The notes under the pieces: model-generated | Seen by the model: only the letters and a program-made list of their open reading frames with translations | Told to the model about the DNA's origin: nothing | The model's database searches: none | Source of the DNA: Streptomyces sp. CB02980 | GTDB taxonomy: Bacteria > Actinomycetota > Actinomycetes > Streptomycetales > Streptomycetaceae | Length of the DNA: 64,000 bases | NCBI RefSeq assembly: GCF_014451325.2 | Contig: NZ_JACSCH020000015.1 | Span: forward strand, 1-64,000 | Direction of reading: 5' to 3' | Position numbers and translations under genes: made by a program | Part shown: positions 16,998 through 26,639 of the stretch, piece by piece | How positions within the stretch are numbered: position 1 is the first letter of the stretch | How the letters are laid out: every line of letters starts with the position of its first letter

Positions 16998-18224
16998 ATG
17001 TTTTCTGCGTACGCGGAACTGGAAGAACGCATGCGCGGCCGGCTCGGGGGCAGGGAGTGCCTCTACGTGCCGTCGTGCCGCTTCGGGCTCTACCTCGCGC
17101 TGCGGCACTGGTGCCGGCCCGGCGGCAAGGTGCTGATGTCACCGGTCAACGACGACGTCATCTTCTTCGTCGTCCTGGCCGCCGGGCTCCGCCCCGTCCA
17201 GGCACCGCTCGACCCCCGGGACGGCTCGATCGACACGGCCGCCGTGCCCGAGTCCGTCTGGCGGGACCTCTCCGCCGTCCTCACCACCAATCTGTACGGG
17301 AACCCCGACCCGGTTCCCGAGCTGCGGGGCCACTGCGACCGGCTCGGCATCCCGCTGATCGAGGACGCGGCCCACGCGATCGGCTCCACCGCCGGCGGGC
17401 GCCCGGTCGGCACGTACGGCGAGGCGTCCGTCTTCAGCCTCTCGAAGCACACCGGCGCCAAGACCGGCGGCTTCCTGACCCTCGCCGACCCGGCGCTGCG
17501 CGAGGAACTCGCCGCCGCCCGCGAGGCCTTGCTGCACCCGACCCGCCCCACCGCCGAACTCGCCCACCTGGTACGGCCCTACGCCGAGTCCACCCTGCGC
17601 GGACTGCGCCTGGTCGGGGCCGCGCGGGCGGCCGTCCGGCGGCTCGGCCTCGAGGAACGGGAGGAGATCCGGATGCCGCTCCGCGCCGGGGAGCTGACCC
17701 GGGCCCTCACGGCGGCGCCCGCACTCGAACCCTTCCACTCCTGGGTCCGGGTCGACATGCACGACTACCGGCTGCGGCCCGGCGCCGGCCGGCTCCGCCG
17801 CACCACCCGCAGGTTCGCCCGGCTCGACGACGTCCTCGACGCCCACCGGGCGGGCACCGCCCTGCTCCTGGCCGGCGAGTACGGCACGGCGGAGGTGTTC
17901 CCGGGCGGCGTGCCGGAGGAGCCCCCGACCGGCACGCCGCCGCAGCCGCTCTACCGGGTTCCGCTGCTCGTCGACGACCGGGACGCGGCCGTCGCCGCCC
18001 TCGCCCGGCGCCGGATCACCACCGGCTATCTCTACGACCCGCCGCTCGACAGCTACGCGGGAGAGGCCTTCACGGACCCCTCCCCCGCGCCGGAACCGGC
18101 CGCCTGGTTCGCCCGGCACGCCCTGCCGGTGGACCCGCGCCGGGCGGCCGAGGCCCTCGCGGTACTGCGCGGCGCCGGGATCCGCCCGGCGCGCCCGTCG
18201 ATGGTCCCCGGCGGGTCACGGTGA
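16998..18224 (+). CDS. DegT/DnrJ/EryC1/StrS-family PLP aminotransferase-like protein
   Basis: 408 residues. The fold-type I PLP core is recognisable: IEDAAHAIGS with the ring-stacking Asp123, and FSLSKHTGAKTGGF with the probable Schiff-base Lys150. The family transaminates nucleotide-linked keto-sugars for deoxy-amino sugars in surface polysaccharides or antibiotics. It is somewhat divergent (the usual GEGG is AKTGG), so substrate and even activity are uncertain. ATG at 16998 has GGGGGGAA five bases upstream. Its stop overlaps the next start (GTGA), tying it to the flippase gene. It opens the polysaccharide cluster. Confidence 0.8.
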   Translation: MFSAYAELEERMRGRLGGRECLYVPSCRFGLYLALRHWCRPGGKVLMSPVNDDVIFFVVLAAGLRPVQAPLDPRDGSIDTAAVPESVWRDLSAVLTTNLYGNPDPVPELRGHCDRLGIPLIEDAAHAIGSTAGGRPVGTYGEASVFSLSKHTGAKTGGFLTLADPALREELAAAREALLHPTRPTAELAHLVRPYAESTLRGLRLVGAARAAVRRLGLEEREEIRMPLRAGELTRALTAAPALEPFHSWVRVDMHDYRLRPGAGRLRRTTRRFARLDDVLDAHRAGTALLLAGEYGTAEVFPGGVPEEPPTGTPPQPLYRVPLLVDDRDAAVAALARRRITTGYLYDPPLDSYAGEAFTDPSPAPEPAAWFARHALPVDPRRAAEALAVLRGAGIRPARPSMVPGGSR

Positions 18225-20416
18225 CGGAGACGGTACGGCTGCGGGGGTCCGACCGGGACGACGCGGCAGGCACGGCTGGCACGGCGAACTGCGCACCGGC
18301 GTCGGCCGGGGCGAAGGACGGCAAGGGGCCGGGCTCCGACTCGCGCTCGGGCTCACGCCCCGACTCGGGAGCCGACTCGGGCTCCGACTCCGCCGAAAAC
18401 TCCATGTTCCGCAACGCCTATGCCCTGATGCTCTCCACCGGCGTCTCGGCCGCCCTCGGGCTCGGCTTCTGGCTGATCGCCGCCCGCTACTACTCGGAGG
18501 AGGCCGTCGGCCAGGGCTCCGCCGCCATCGCCGCACAGCGGATGCTCGCCTCGATCACGGCGACCACCCTGTCCGGCGCGGTCGTCCGGTACGTGCCGCG
18601 GGCCGGCCGCGCCACCGGCCCGCTGGTCGTGCGCCTGTACCTGTTCAGCACGGTCGTCGTCGCCGTGGCCTGCGGGATCTTCCTGCTCACCCTCGACCTG
18701 TGGGGGCCCTCGTACGCCCCGCTCGGCACCGTCTCCGCCGGGATCTTCTTCACCGCGTCCGCGGTCGGCTGGGCCCTGCTCACCCTCCAGGACGGAGTGC
18801 TCACCGGGCTGAGACGCGCGATCTGGGTCCCCGTCGGCAACGCCGTCTTCTCGCTCGGCAAGCTCGTCCTGCTCGTCCTCCTGGCGACCGCCGTGCCGAT
18901 CCTCGGCGTCTTCGTCTCCTGGGCGGCGGCGATCGTGCTCTCCGTCCTGCCGCTGGGCTGGCTCGTGTTCCGCCGCCTCATCCCCCAGCAGGCCCGTGCC
19001 GACCGGGACCGCGAGCCGCCGAGCATGCGGGAGATCGGCCGGTTCATCGCCGGGGACTCCGTCGGCGCCTTCTTCAGCCTCATCATGATCAGCCTGCTGC
19101 CGGTGATGGTCGCCGTCCGCTTCGACGCCGCCCACAACGCCTTCTTCTACACGGCGTACACCGTCGGCGGCACCATGGAGTTCATGGCCATCAACATGGC
19201 CTCCTCGCTCACCGCGCACGCCTCGCACAGCCCCGAGTCCCTCGCCGAGGGGGTGCGGGGCGCGCTGCGCCGCATGGTGCTGCTGCTCGTCCCCGTCGTC
19301 CTCGTCCTCGTCGTCTTCGCGCCGCTGATCCTGGCCCCCTTCGGCCAGGGCTACCAGGACAACGGCTCCACCGTGCTGCGGCTCCTCGCCGCCGCGGCAC
19401 TGCCCCGGGTCGCCGTCGAGCTCTACATCGGCGTGCTGCGGGTCCAGGGCCGTACGGGCATGCTCGCCGTCCTCCAGGGCGCCATGTGCGTCCTCGTGCT
19501 CGGCAGCGCGGCCGTGCTGCTCGGCCCGTACGGCATCAGCGGGGCAGGGATCGCCGTCCTCGGCGCGATGACCCTGATGGCGGTGGCCTGCGTGCCGGGC
19601 CTGCGGGCCACCCTCAAGGGCCGGACACCGGCCGAGCGCCCCCGGGCGGCGGCCCGGGTGAAGGAGCGCGAGGAGGACGGGTACGGCACCAACTGGGCGC
19701 GGGAGAGCGCCTATCTGCGGGGCGCGCACGAGTCGGTGACGCCGGCCTTCGGCATCCCGGTGTACGTGCCCCGGCAGCGTGACGACGAGCCCGCGGGCCC
19801 GCTCGCACGGCCCCTGCCGCCCCCGGCGTCCCGGCCCGAGACGCCGGACGCGCCCGACCGTTGGGGGACCTGGCTGTGGCCGGCGCTCGGCCTGGCGGCC
19901 GGTCTCTTCTGGTTCCCGCTCGCCCGGTCCGGCGAGCTGGACGTGGCGACGCTGTCCGGCACCGGACTGCTCGCCGCGCTGCCCCCGGTCACCCTCCTCG
20001 CCGGCCTGCTCCTGGTCGCCCTCCAGGGCGCGGCCGTCGGACTCCGCTTCTTCCGGCCCGCGTTCGCCGGGGCGGTCCTGCTCGCCACCTTCCTGGCCCT
20101 GCACACGGCGCCGCCGCTGCTCGGCCTGCGGCCGGCCGACGCGGCGGGTCCCGGGGCGACGCTCCTGGGCGAAGGCGTCGAGCGGGCGGTCGTCCCGATC
20201 GCGCTGCAGGCGCTGAGCCTGCTCCTGACGGCCGTGCTGCTGCGGGTGGTCGGGGTGGGCGCGCGGGTCACGGCCGGTGTGGTGTGGGTCCTGGTCTGGG
20301 CGGGCTGGGCGGGTCAGCAGGCCTTCGCCACCGCCCCGCTCCCGCTCTTCCTGGGCCTGGCCGGCGGCACGATGGCGGTGTGCGCCTTCCGGGGCCTGAC
20401 GTCGGGGCGCCGCTGA
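18221..20416 (+). CDS. Wzx/MATE-like polysaccharide flippase with extra C-terminal membrane domain
   Basis: 731 residues. Residues 1-60 are disordered and Ser/Gly/Asp-rich (SGSDS-type repeats). Residues about 64-470 hold 12 or so helices of the polysaccharide-transporter superfamily; ALGLGFWLIAARYYSEEAVGQ is the typical first helix and substrate loop. A roughly 90-residue hydrophilic linker follows, then a second hydrophobic block (about 548-728) with four to five helices that I do not recognise. It presumably flips a lipid-linked glycan made by the neighbouring enzymes. GTG at 18221 overlaps the aminotransferase stop (GTGA). The C-terminal module has no assigned function and may be a fusion. 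Confidence 0.8.
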   Translation: MTETVRLRGSDRDDAAGTAGTANCAPASAGAKDGKGPGSDSRSGSRPDSGADSGSDSAENSMFRNAYALMLSTGVSAALGLGFWLIAARYYSEEAVGQGSAAIAAQRMLASITATTLSGAVVRYVPRAGRATGPLVVRLYLFSTVVVAVACGIFLLTLDLWGPSYAPLGTVSAGIFFTASAVGWALLTLQDGVLTGLRRAIWVPVGNAVFSLGKLVLLVLLATAVPILGVFVSWAAAIVLSVLPLGWLVFRRLIPQQARADRDREPPSMREIGRFIAGDSVGAFFSLIMISLLPVMVAVRFDAAHNAFFYTAYTVGGTMEFMAINMASSLTAHASHSPESLAEGVRGALRRMVLLLVPVVLVLVVFAPLILAPFGQGYQDNGSTVLRLLAAAALPRVAVELYIGVLRVQGRTGMLAVLQGAMCVLVLGSAAVLLGPYGISGAGIAVLGAMTLMAVACVPGLRATLKGRTPAERPRAAARVKEREEDGYGTNWARESAYLRGAHESVTPAFGIPVYVPRQRDDEPAGPLARPLPPPASRPETPDAPDRWGTWLWPALGLAAGLFWFPLARSGELDVATLSGTGLLAALPPVTLLAGLLLVALQGAAVGLRFFRPAFAGAVLLATFLALHTAPPLLGLRPADAAGPGATLLGEGVERAVVPIALQALSLLLTAVLLRVVGVGARVTAGVVWVLVWAGWAGQQAFATAPLPLFLGLAGGTMAVCAFRGLTSGRR

Positions 20417-20433
20417 GCGCGGCTGCTCGCGGG

Positions 20434-21495
20434 TCAGCGGTCCGGTACGTCCTGCCGGAAGTACGGGTCCCGCCCGGCGATCCGGTAACCCTCCAGGCCG
20501 GGCCCGGAGTCGACGGTCAGATCGCAGCCGGCCCCGGGCACGGCCCGGTTCCAGTGCACGTACGCCCGCGCCTCCGGCAGGGTCGGCGCCACCTTCGGGA
20601 TCGCGGTGTACCAGTCGCGCTGCCGCTCGGGCCTCTTCGGGTCGGGGGCGGTGGAGAACTCGGAGAGCATGATCGGCTTGTCGTCGGAGATGTTCCTCCG
20701 GAGCCAGTCGTAGCTGGGGCGCTGGCTCCGCTCGAAGTCGAGCCAGTCCGGCGACTTGTGGCAGAGGTAGTAGTTGTACTGGTCCATGCCGATCCAGTCG
20801 ACGTAGTCGTCGCCCGGGTAGAGCGCCTTCATCTGCTCGGCGTTGCCGAGCCAGCCGGAGACGGTCCACACCCACACCACGTTGGTGACGCCCAGCTTCC
20901 GGAAGCGGTCGTGGAGGTGGCGGTAGGCGGCGACGTACTCCTCGGGGGTCCCGGCGCCCTCGGGGATGCGGAAGTCCGCCTCCTGGTCGAAGGAGAAGAA
21001 GACCCGCTTGCCGTACTCCTTGATCCGCCGGGCCTGCGGGTCGATGACGGAGGTGTCGTACCGCCCCGAGGCGATGTTCTTCCAGCCGAGCTGTCTCTCG
21101 GTCCAGTTGGCGTGGTGCTTCTCGGTCCACACGGTGGACTCCCAGGCCAGCATGAGGAGTCGCTCGCGGCCGAGTTCACGCTCGTCGGGGGTGAGCAGTT
21201 CGCCGTCGGCCCTGCTCCCCGACATGTCGTGGTACGTGTACACGAGGTCGAGCTTGCGGCCGATCTTCTTCTCGAAGGCGTACACGGGCCGGGTGAGCGA
21301 GCTGTCCTCGTCGTGCGGGATGTACGCGCCCCACCAGGCCCCGCACGGGGCGACGAGGGCGGCGTCGGGGGTGCAGCGGTCGTCGCCCTCGGCGAGGGTC
21401 GACCAGACCCCGATGCCGGCGGTCAGCGCGCCGACCGCGGCGAGCGCGATCGCGAGCCGGGTCCAGGGGCCGGCCTGGGCGTGCCGCCCGGTCAT
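20434..21495 (-). CDS. Secreted or membrane-tethered GH26-like glycoside hydrolase
   Basis: 353 residues. A single N-terminal helix (about 12-30) serves as signal anchor, followed by a TIM-barrel domain like family 26 endo-beta-mannanases/lichenases. FFSFDQEADF (Glu172) and KPIMLSEFST (Glu279) are the likely acid/base and nucleophile; IGMDQYNYY lies between. It would trim or process the exported polysaccharide outside the cell. ATG at 21495 shares ATGA with the stop of the small membrane protein upstream. It converges on the flippase gene with only 17 bases between. Substrate not deducible; beta-1,3 or beta-1,4 glycans are possible. Confidence 0.8.
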   Translation of the reverse strand: MTGRHAQAGPWTRLAIALAAVGALTAGIGVWSTLAEGDDRCTPDAALVAPCGAWWGAYIPHDEDSSLTRPVYAFEKKIGRKLDLVYTYHDMSGSRADGELLTPDERELGRERLLMLAWESTVWTEKHHANWTERQLGWKNIASGRYDTSVIDPQARRIKEYGKRVFFSFDQEADFRIPEGAGTPEEYVAAYRHLHDRFRKLGVTNVVWVWTVSGWLGNAEQMKALYPGDDYVDWIGMDQYNYYLCHKSPDWLDFERSQRPSYDWLRRNISDDKPIMLSEFSTAPDPKRPERQRDWYTAIPKVAPTLPEARAYVHWNRAVPGAGCDLTVDSGPGLEGYRIAGRDPYFRQDVPDR

Positions 21496-21956
21496 CCGCC
21501 CCCACCGGTCCCTCGTTTGCGGAACTGCGGCGCGCGGAACCGGAGCGTGCGGGTCCGGGAGGGGCGGGCGCCGTCGCGCTCGACGGCCCCGCGCGTGGCG
21601 GCCGGCAGCGGGACTCCGGGCAGGGCGGCGACGACGCTCACGAAGAGGGCGAGGACGACGAGGAAGACGGTCAGCGAGAAGGCCTTCGCGAGGAACAGGG
21701 TGGTCGCGACGAGGGTGGCCACGGACAGACTGACCGGCGCGGCCAGCGCCAGCGCCTCGAGACGGGCGCCGGGGCGCAGTCCGAGCGGCTGCGGGAGCAG
21801 GAGGGCCAGGCCGGGCGCGAGCACGACGAAGGCGAGGACGGGGATCCAGCGCGCCGGGGAGCCGCCGGGGAGCGCGGTCGCCGCGAGGGCGACCCATCCG
21901 GAGGCCGCGAGCGCGGCTCTGCGCTGGACACGTGGGGTCAGGCGTGGGTGGGCCAT
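21492..21956 (-). CDS. Small polytopic membrane protein of unknown function
   Basis: 154 residues with about four hydrophobic helices (residues 14-28, 36-55, 66-90, 95-115) and a basic cytoplasmic C-terminus. No recognised family; it resembles an isolated segment of large glycosyltransferase-associated membrane proteins. ATG at 21956 is chosen because the region upstream is repeat-rich and not conserved. Its stop overlaps the GH26-like start, so the two are likely co-translated and may act together in processing or exporting the polysaccharide (inference). Confidence 0.65.
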   Translation of the reverse strand: MAHPRLTPRVQRRAALAASGWVALAATALPGGSPARWIPVLAFVVLAPGLALLLPQPLGLRPGARLEALALAAPVSLSVATLVATTLFLAKAFSLTVFLVVLALFVSVVAALPGVPLPAATRGAVERDGARPSRTRTLRFRAPQFRKRGTGGGG

Positions 21957-22057
21957 GGCGTACCTGCTCCTCGTACGGGTGGGCGACGGGCGTGTCGTCG
22001 GCGGGGTGTTCGGCCAGCGGCGGGCGGTCGTGCTCGGCCGGTGGCGGGCGGTCGTGT

Positions 22058-24076
22058 TCAGCCGGTGGTGGTGGGCCGGTAGCGCAGGACGAGCCCGTAC
22101 CTGCTCTCCTCCACGACCGCGAACAGCGGCGATGCCTTGAGCGCCGTGCCGAGGCGGTCGAAGCCGCCCGCCGGGAGGTAGCCCTCGCCGATGACGGCCT
22201 CGCCCTGGGTGGGGGTGAGGATCACATAGGCCGGGCGGCCCGCGGGGATGCCGCCGGCGAGGTAGCCGGCCGGGTCCTTCAGCATGCGGAGGTTCTCGTC
22301 GACCTCCTGCTCGGTGAAGAACCAGCGCTCGTAGTGGTCGTAGCGGTAGTACGAGTCGGCGAACGCGCCGGTCGCGGCGAGGATCAGCGCCCCCTCGGGC
22401 GCCCGGTCGAAGGCGCGGCGGGTGAGGGCGGTCTCGCCGGGCGGTGCGTAGTGCATGCCCTCCTTGCCGTAGTACGAGGGCAGGAAGCCGGCGAGCATGG
22501 CGACGAGGGTGAGGGGCAGCGCGACGGTGGCCGTGCGGCGGGCGATCGTGGCGGCGCGGCTCGCGGCCCCGGCGGCGGGGACGAGCGCGGCGGCCGCGAA
22601 GAAGGCGGCGCCGGGAAGACCGAAGAGGTAGACCCGGAAGATCATCTCGCCGCCGTAGTCGTTCACGGCGAACATCGGAAGGGGCGCCGCGGCGGTGAGC
22701 AGCAGCGGCAGCGCGCTGCGGACCAGCCTGCGGCGGAGGAGCACGGCGGCGGCGGCGAGACCGCCGAGGGCGAGCACCATCAGGATGTTGGCGCTGCCGA
22801 CGAGTTCGGGGCCCGGCCCGGTGGGGTCGCCCGCGAAGCCGGGGCGCGAGTTGCCGAGCAGGTCGCCGGCCTTCTCGCGCAGGGTGCCGAGCGTGTCGAG
22901 GAACAGCTCCCGGCCCATGGTCAGGTTCCAGACCAGCATGATCAGCCCGGTGACGGCGAGGAGCCCCAGGTTGCGGTAGCGCCGGGTGAGGCAGAGGGCG
23001 AAGAGGCTCGCGCACAGCATCACCGGGGTGAGCTGGTGCGAGGCGTTGATGGTGGCGATGATCGGGACGAGGAAGAGGACCGCGACGGCCCGCTGCCGGG
23101 TGGTCGTGGGCGGCGGTACGGCCGCGGCGGCCGGGTCGAGCGTGGCGCGGTCGCGGAGTGTGCCCGCCGATCCGGGCAGGACGAAGTGCCGGACGACGAC
23201 GGCGAAGACGGTGAGGTAGAGCAGGTACGAGAAGCCCTGCGGGGAGAGGTAGTCCTGGCCCACCCAGTTCGCGAGCTGGAAGATCCACACACCGGTCCAC
23301 ACGAGGCGCCAGTCGTCGCTGAACGTGCGGTAGACGAGGATCAGGACGGGGACGGTCAGCAGACCGAGCGCGACGGGCGCCCAGTTGATGAACGAGGCGG
23401 CGGCGTCCACCCCGAAGGCACGGACGAGGGCGGCGTCCAGCGAGAAGAAGCCGGGCCACTGGTCATAGGCGGACATGCCGCCGGAGAGCTCGGTCCCCGG
23501 GTGGACGGCGCCCTGGTCGAGCAGCCTGCTGATGATCGCGTCGTGCTTGGACGCCCAGGCGTAGCGGACGGTGTCGTAGAGGATCGCGGGCGGCGCCTTG
23601 AGGGCGACGAGCATGGCGGCGCAGTAGGTGGCCGGCCAGAGGGGCGCGGTGCCGGCGCGGCGCAGGGTGATGACGAAACCGCAGGTGAGGATGGCGAGGG
23701 CGGCGTAGAAGGTGAGGGGGAAGCGGTCGAGGAGACCGAACTCGTCCATGCCCCGGAAGTCGATGCCGGGCAGCGCCCAGAGCCAGAGGGCGCCGGCGAC
23801 GAGGAGGGGGACGAGGTTGAGGGCGTCGGGGGAACGGAGGACGGCGGCGAACCGGCCCCGGGGGGCGGTGGCCCGCTCCCCTGCCGCCGGGCCCTTTGCC
23901 GCCCCGTCTTTTGCCGCCCGGTCTTTTGCCGCCCGGCCCCCGGCCTCCCGCTCCCCGGCCTCCCGCACTCCTGCCTCCCGCACTCCTGCCTCCCGGTCCT
24001 CCGCCTCCCGGTCCGTGGCGGAGGGCTGCGGTGGCACACCGCTCCCGGTCACCGGTGCGGGCCCCTGACGCTGCAC
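22058..24076 (-). CDS. Large polytopic membrane protein, probable lipid-sugar-dependent glycosyltransferase
   Basis: 672 residues. The N-terminal 75 residues carry imperfect Arg/Glu/Ala hexad repeats (REAGVREAGVREAGEREAGG, then AAKDRAAKDGAAKG). About 12-13 transmembrane helices follow. The first external loop (FRGMDEFGLLDRFPL) has an acidic pair as in GT-C transferases, and a C-terminal extracytoplasmic domain holds SYYRYDHYERWFF. GTG at 24076 has a GGGGAG site five bases upstream; a longer frame reaching 24313 overlaps the upstream stop region and is unlikely. The GT-C assignment is by topology only. The repeat segment varies at DNA level (CCTCCCGCACTCCTG copies near 23960) and may be length-variable. 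Confidence 0.7.
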   Translation of the reverse strand: MQRQGPAPVTGSGVPPQPSATDREAEDREAGVREAGVREAGEREAGGRAAKDRAAKDGAAKGPAAGERATAPRGRFAAVLRSPDALNLVPLLVAGALWLWALPGIDFRGMDEFGLLDRFPLTFYAALAILTCGFVITLRRAGTAPLWPATYCAAMLVALKAPPAILYDTVRYAWASKHDAIISRLLDQGAVHPGTELSGGMSAYDQWPGFFSLDAALVRAFGVDAAASFINWAPVALGLLTVPVLILVYRTFSDDWRLVWTGVWIFQLANWVGQDYLSPQGFSYLLYLTVFAVVVRHFVLPGSAGTLRDRATLDPAAAAVPPPTTTRQRAVAVLFLVPIIATINASHQLTPVMLCASLFALCLTRRYRNLGLLAVTGLIMLVWNLTMGRELFLDTLGTLREKAGDLLGNSRPGFAGDPTGPGPELVGSANILMVLALGGLAAAAVLLRRRLVRSALPLLLTAAAPLPMFAVNDYGGEMIFRVYLFGLPGAAFFAAAALVPAAGAASRAATIARRTATVALPLTLVAMLAGFLPSYYGKEGMHYAPPGETALTRRAFDRAPEGALILAATGAFADSYYRYDHYERWFFTEQEVDENLRMLKDPAGYLAGGIPAGRPAYVILTPTQGEAVIGEGYLPAGGFDRLGTALKASPLFAVVEESRYGLVLRYRPTTTG

Positions 24077-24195
24077 GGCCTCTCCCCCCACGAACTGTCC
24101 TTTTCGACGAAGTACAGGAAGGTACTTCGGTCTTGTTCGGGCTTTCAACTGCCGGTCGGATCGCCGGAGTCGTCGATCTTCGGAGACACCGGCAC

Positions 24196-25005
24196 TCAGC
24201 CGGCGAACTCGGGCCCCTTCACCAGGGCACGGGCTCTGCGGTACATCCGCCAGCCGACCGTGGGCAGCGAGTCGGGGTACGGCGCGGCCTTCGCTCCGCG
24301 CCCCTCCATCCACTGCTCGACGTCGGCGACGGTGTGACCGCGGCGCAGGATCAGCCGGGCGATGCGGTAGATCTCGTCGCTCCCGGAGCTGAGCGCGTGC
24401 CGGACGGCGACGGCCGAGGTGTACCCGGCGGCCGCGGCGGCCCGCCGTACGGCCGGGCTGTTGTAGCCGTGCGGGTAGGCGAGATGGCGGACCTCGTGCC
24501 CGAGGACGTCCTCCAGCACCGCCTTGGACTCGCGCAGTTCCCGGCGGAGCGCGGCCGGTGCGAGGGTGTCGAGCTGCGGGTGGGTGGCGGTGTGCGCGCC
24601 GACCTCCATCCCGTACTGCTCAAGGAGCGGCGCCTGGGCGAGGGTCATCATCGGCGCGGGCGGCAGCAGACAGGGCCGGCCGCGGGTGATGGCCCCGGTG
24701 GTGAGGTACGCGGTGGACGGCAGACCGCGGGCGGCGAGGGCCTCGGCGGTCGGCCCCACCAGATCGGCGAAGCCGTCGTCGAAGGTGAGGACGACGGGCC
24801 GGGGCGGCAGCGGGGCGCCGGTGGCGAAGTACGCGGCGAGGGTGCCGACGGTGACGGCGGTGCGGCCGCTGGCGACGATCGCGTCGAGCTGGGCGGCGAA
24901 CTCCTTGGGGGAGACGGTGAATTCGGCGATCCAGTCCGGGGGGTCCTCCATCACGGCGTGGTAGAGGAGGACGGGTATGCGCGAGCGCGCGGCGGTGCCG
25001 GTCAT
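24196..25005 (-). CDS. Polysaccharide deacetylase (CE4/NodB family)
   Basis: 269 residues. The NodB motifs are present: TFDDGF (Asp76/Asp77; catalytic base and metal ligand) and HTATHPQL (His138/His142 metal ligands), plus RHLAYPHG. It removes N- or O-acetyl groups from a polysaccharide. No signal peptide is visible, so action on a cytoplasmic lipid-linked intermediate or export by other means is possible. ATG at 25005 overlaps the glycosyltransferase stop (ATGA), implying coupled synthesis. Confidence 0.88.
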   Translation of the reverse strand: MTGTAARSRIPVLLYHAVMEDPPDWIAEFTVSPKEFAAQLDAIVASGRTAVTVGTLAAYFATGAPLPPRPVVLTFDDGFADLVGPTAEALAARGLPSTAYLTTGAITRGRPCLLPPAPMMTLAQAPLLEQYGMEVGAHTATHPQLDTLAPAALRRELRESKAVLEDVLGHEVRHLAYPHGYNSPAVRRAAAAAGYTSAVAVRHALSSGSDEIYRIARLILRRGHTVADVEQWMEGRGAKAAPYPDSLPTVGWRMYRRARALVKGPEFAG

Positions 25006-26363
25006 CGGGTCACCGCCGAACCGCCGCGCGGTGCCTGCACGCGAGCCGTGGCGCGGGCCCGCGTACGGGCCTGGGTGCGGGCCTTGGCGTATCCGATCGG
25101 GCCGTAGAGCATGCCGCGCCGCTCCAGCCGGGAGAGGGAGGCGGGCCAGGGGTGGTGCTGGGTGCCGTGCTCGCCGGGAACGCCGCCCTCGGGGGTCTCC
25201 CCCCGCTGGGCGGTCATGGTCCGGGCGTACGCGAGGCCCCGCGGCAGCCGGGCGAGCAGGGCGGGCAGCAGGCGGGGGCTGCGTACCAGGGTGGCGGTGA
25301 GGTACGCGGTGAGCCCGGCGCCGTAGCCGTACGCCTGGTTCCGCAGGTCCTGCCAGGTGTCGCGGTGGTGGTGCCAGACGAGGGCCTCGGAGGTGTAGCG
25401 GAGGCGGAAGCCGGCGGCGAGGACGGCGACGAAGGCGTACAGGTCGTCGCCGCCGCGTGCGGCGGTCCCGGTACCGGTCGCCGGGTCGAAGCCGCCGGCC
25501 CGGCGGAGGGCGTCGGCGCGGAAGGCCATGTTGGCGCCGGAGCCGAAGCTGCCGGCGGTGAAGGGGAAGAGCGGCTCGTCGGCGGGCGGTTGAGCCGGAT
25601 CGTAGAGACGGGGCGCGAAGCCCTTGGCGAAGCCGCCGTGGGATTCGAGGAGGATCTGGGCGGGGGTGCCGAGGCGCGCGGGCAGGATCAGGCCGGTGAC
25701 GCAGCCGAGGCCGGGATCGGTGGCGAAGGGCGCGGTGAGGGCGCTCAGCCAGCGCGGGTCGGCGATCACGTCGTCGTCGGTGAAGGCGACGACGGCCCCC
25801 TCGGCGGCGGCGAGGCCGGTGTTGTGGGCGGTGGCGAGACCGGGGGTGTCCTCGCGCACGTACCGGACGCGGTCGGCGTACTCGGCGTACTTCCGGGTGA
25901 CGAGCTCGTGGGTGTCGGTGGTGCGGGGCGCGTTGTCGACGACGATCAGCTCGAAGTCCGGGTGGTCCTGGGCGAGCAGCGAGTCGAGGGCGCGGGCGAG
26001 GGACTCGGGGCGCTCGCGGGTGGCGACGACGACGGAGGTACGCGGCGGAGCGGGCGCGTCGAGCACGTCGAGCGCGGGAGGCCGGGCGGCGGCGAGGCGT
26101 TCGGCGTCGGTCCCGGGCCTCCCCGCTTCGGCGAGCCGTCGCCGGGCGAGGGCGGCGAGCACCTCGGCGGGGTCCTCACCGGCGGGGACGGTCCCGACGA
26201 CGGTGGCGGCGGGCCGGCCCCTGAGCCGTACGAGCGCGTAGACGTCACCGGGCACGACGGCCGGCGCGCCGGGCGCGGGCCGGAAGCCGAGGACGGGCCC
26301 GTCGGGCGCGTCGAGATCGAGCTCGGCGACGGAGAGGGGCCGGGGGGCGGGGGTGCTGCTCAT
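25002..26363 (-). CDS. Family 2 glycosyltransferase
   Basis: 453 residues. An unusual roughly 105-residue N-terminal domain precedes the GT-A fold, which opens with TSVVVATRERPESLARALDS. The DXD-type motif is AFTDDDVIAD, the acceptor region is NMAFRADALRRAGGFD, and GGDDLYAF follows. No transmembrane segments are evident beyond weak C-terminal hydrophobic stretches. ATG at 26363 has GGGGAG seven bases upstream. Its stop overlaps the deacetylase start. It probably adds hexose residues to the glycan of this cluster. Confidence 0.88.
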   Translation of the reverse strand: MSSTPAPRPLSVAELDLDAPDGPVLGFRPAPGAPAVVPGDVYALVRLRGRPAATVVGTVPAGEDPAEVLAALARRRLAEAGRPGTDAERLAAARPPALDVLDAPAPPRTSVVVATRERPESLARALDSLLAQDHPDFELIVVDNAPRTTDTHELVTRKYAEYADRVRYVREDTPGLATAHNTGLAAAEGAVVAFTDDDVIADPRWLSALTAPFATDPGLGCVTGLILPARLGTPAQILLESHGGFAKGFAPRLYDPAQPPADEPLFPFTAGSFGSGANMAFRADALRRAGGFDPATGTGTAARGGDDLYAFVAVLAAGFRLRYTSEALVWHHHRDTWQDLRNQAYGYGAGLTAYLTATLVRSPRLLPALLARLPRGLAYARTMTAQRGETPEGGVPGEHGTQHHPWPASLSRLERRGMLYGPIGYAKARTQARTRARATARVQAPRGGSAVTR

Positions 26364-26521
26364 CGGGGGTCTCCCCAGAGACGTACGGAGGCGGGTGCGG
26401 CGGGTGCGACATGGGGGGCGGCTAGGGCGTGCGGGGCAGACGGGGCGGATGGGGCTCGTTCGGCGGGCGGGCCGGGTACGGCGGGCGCCCGCCGGCCACG
26501 CGCGGACGCGGCCGCGTACCC

Positions 26522-26611
<90 letters not shown>

Positions 26612-26639
26612 CGACGCGGCCGGCGGCGCCGTGGTGGGG

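Noticed and set aside
18353-21130. Very long minus-strand frame opposite the flippase, extending into the GH26-like gene
   Set aside because: Arises from third-position GC bias of the plus-strand gene; it also runs out of frame through the GH26-like gene.
21932-24337. Plus-strand frame of about 800 codons opposite the large membrane protein
   Set aside because: Shadow frame; residues are low-complexity Glu/Gly/Arg, while the minus strand gives clear transmembrane helices and a ribosome site.
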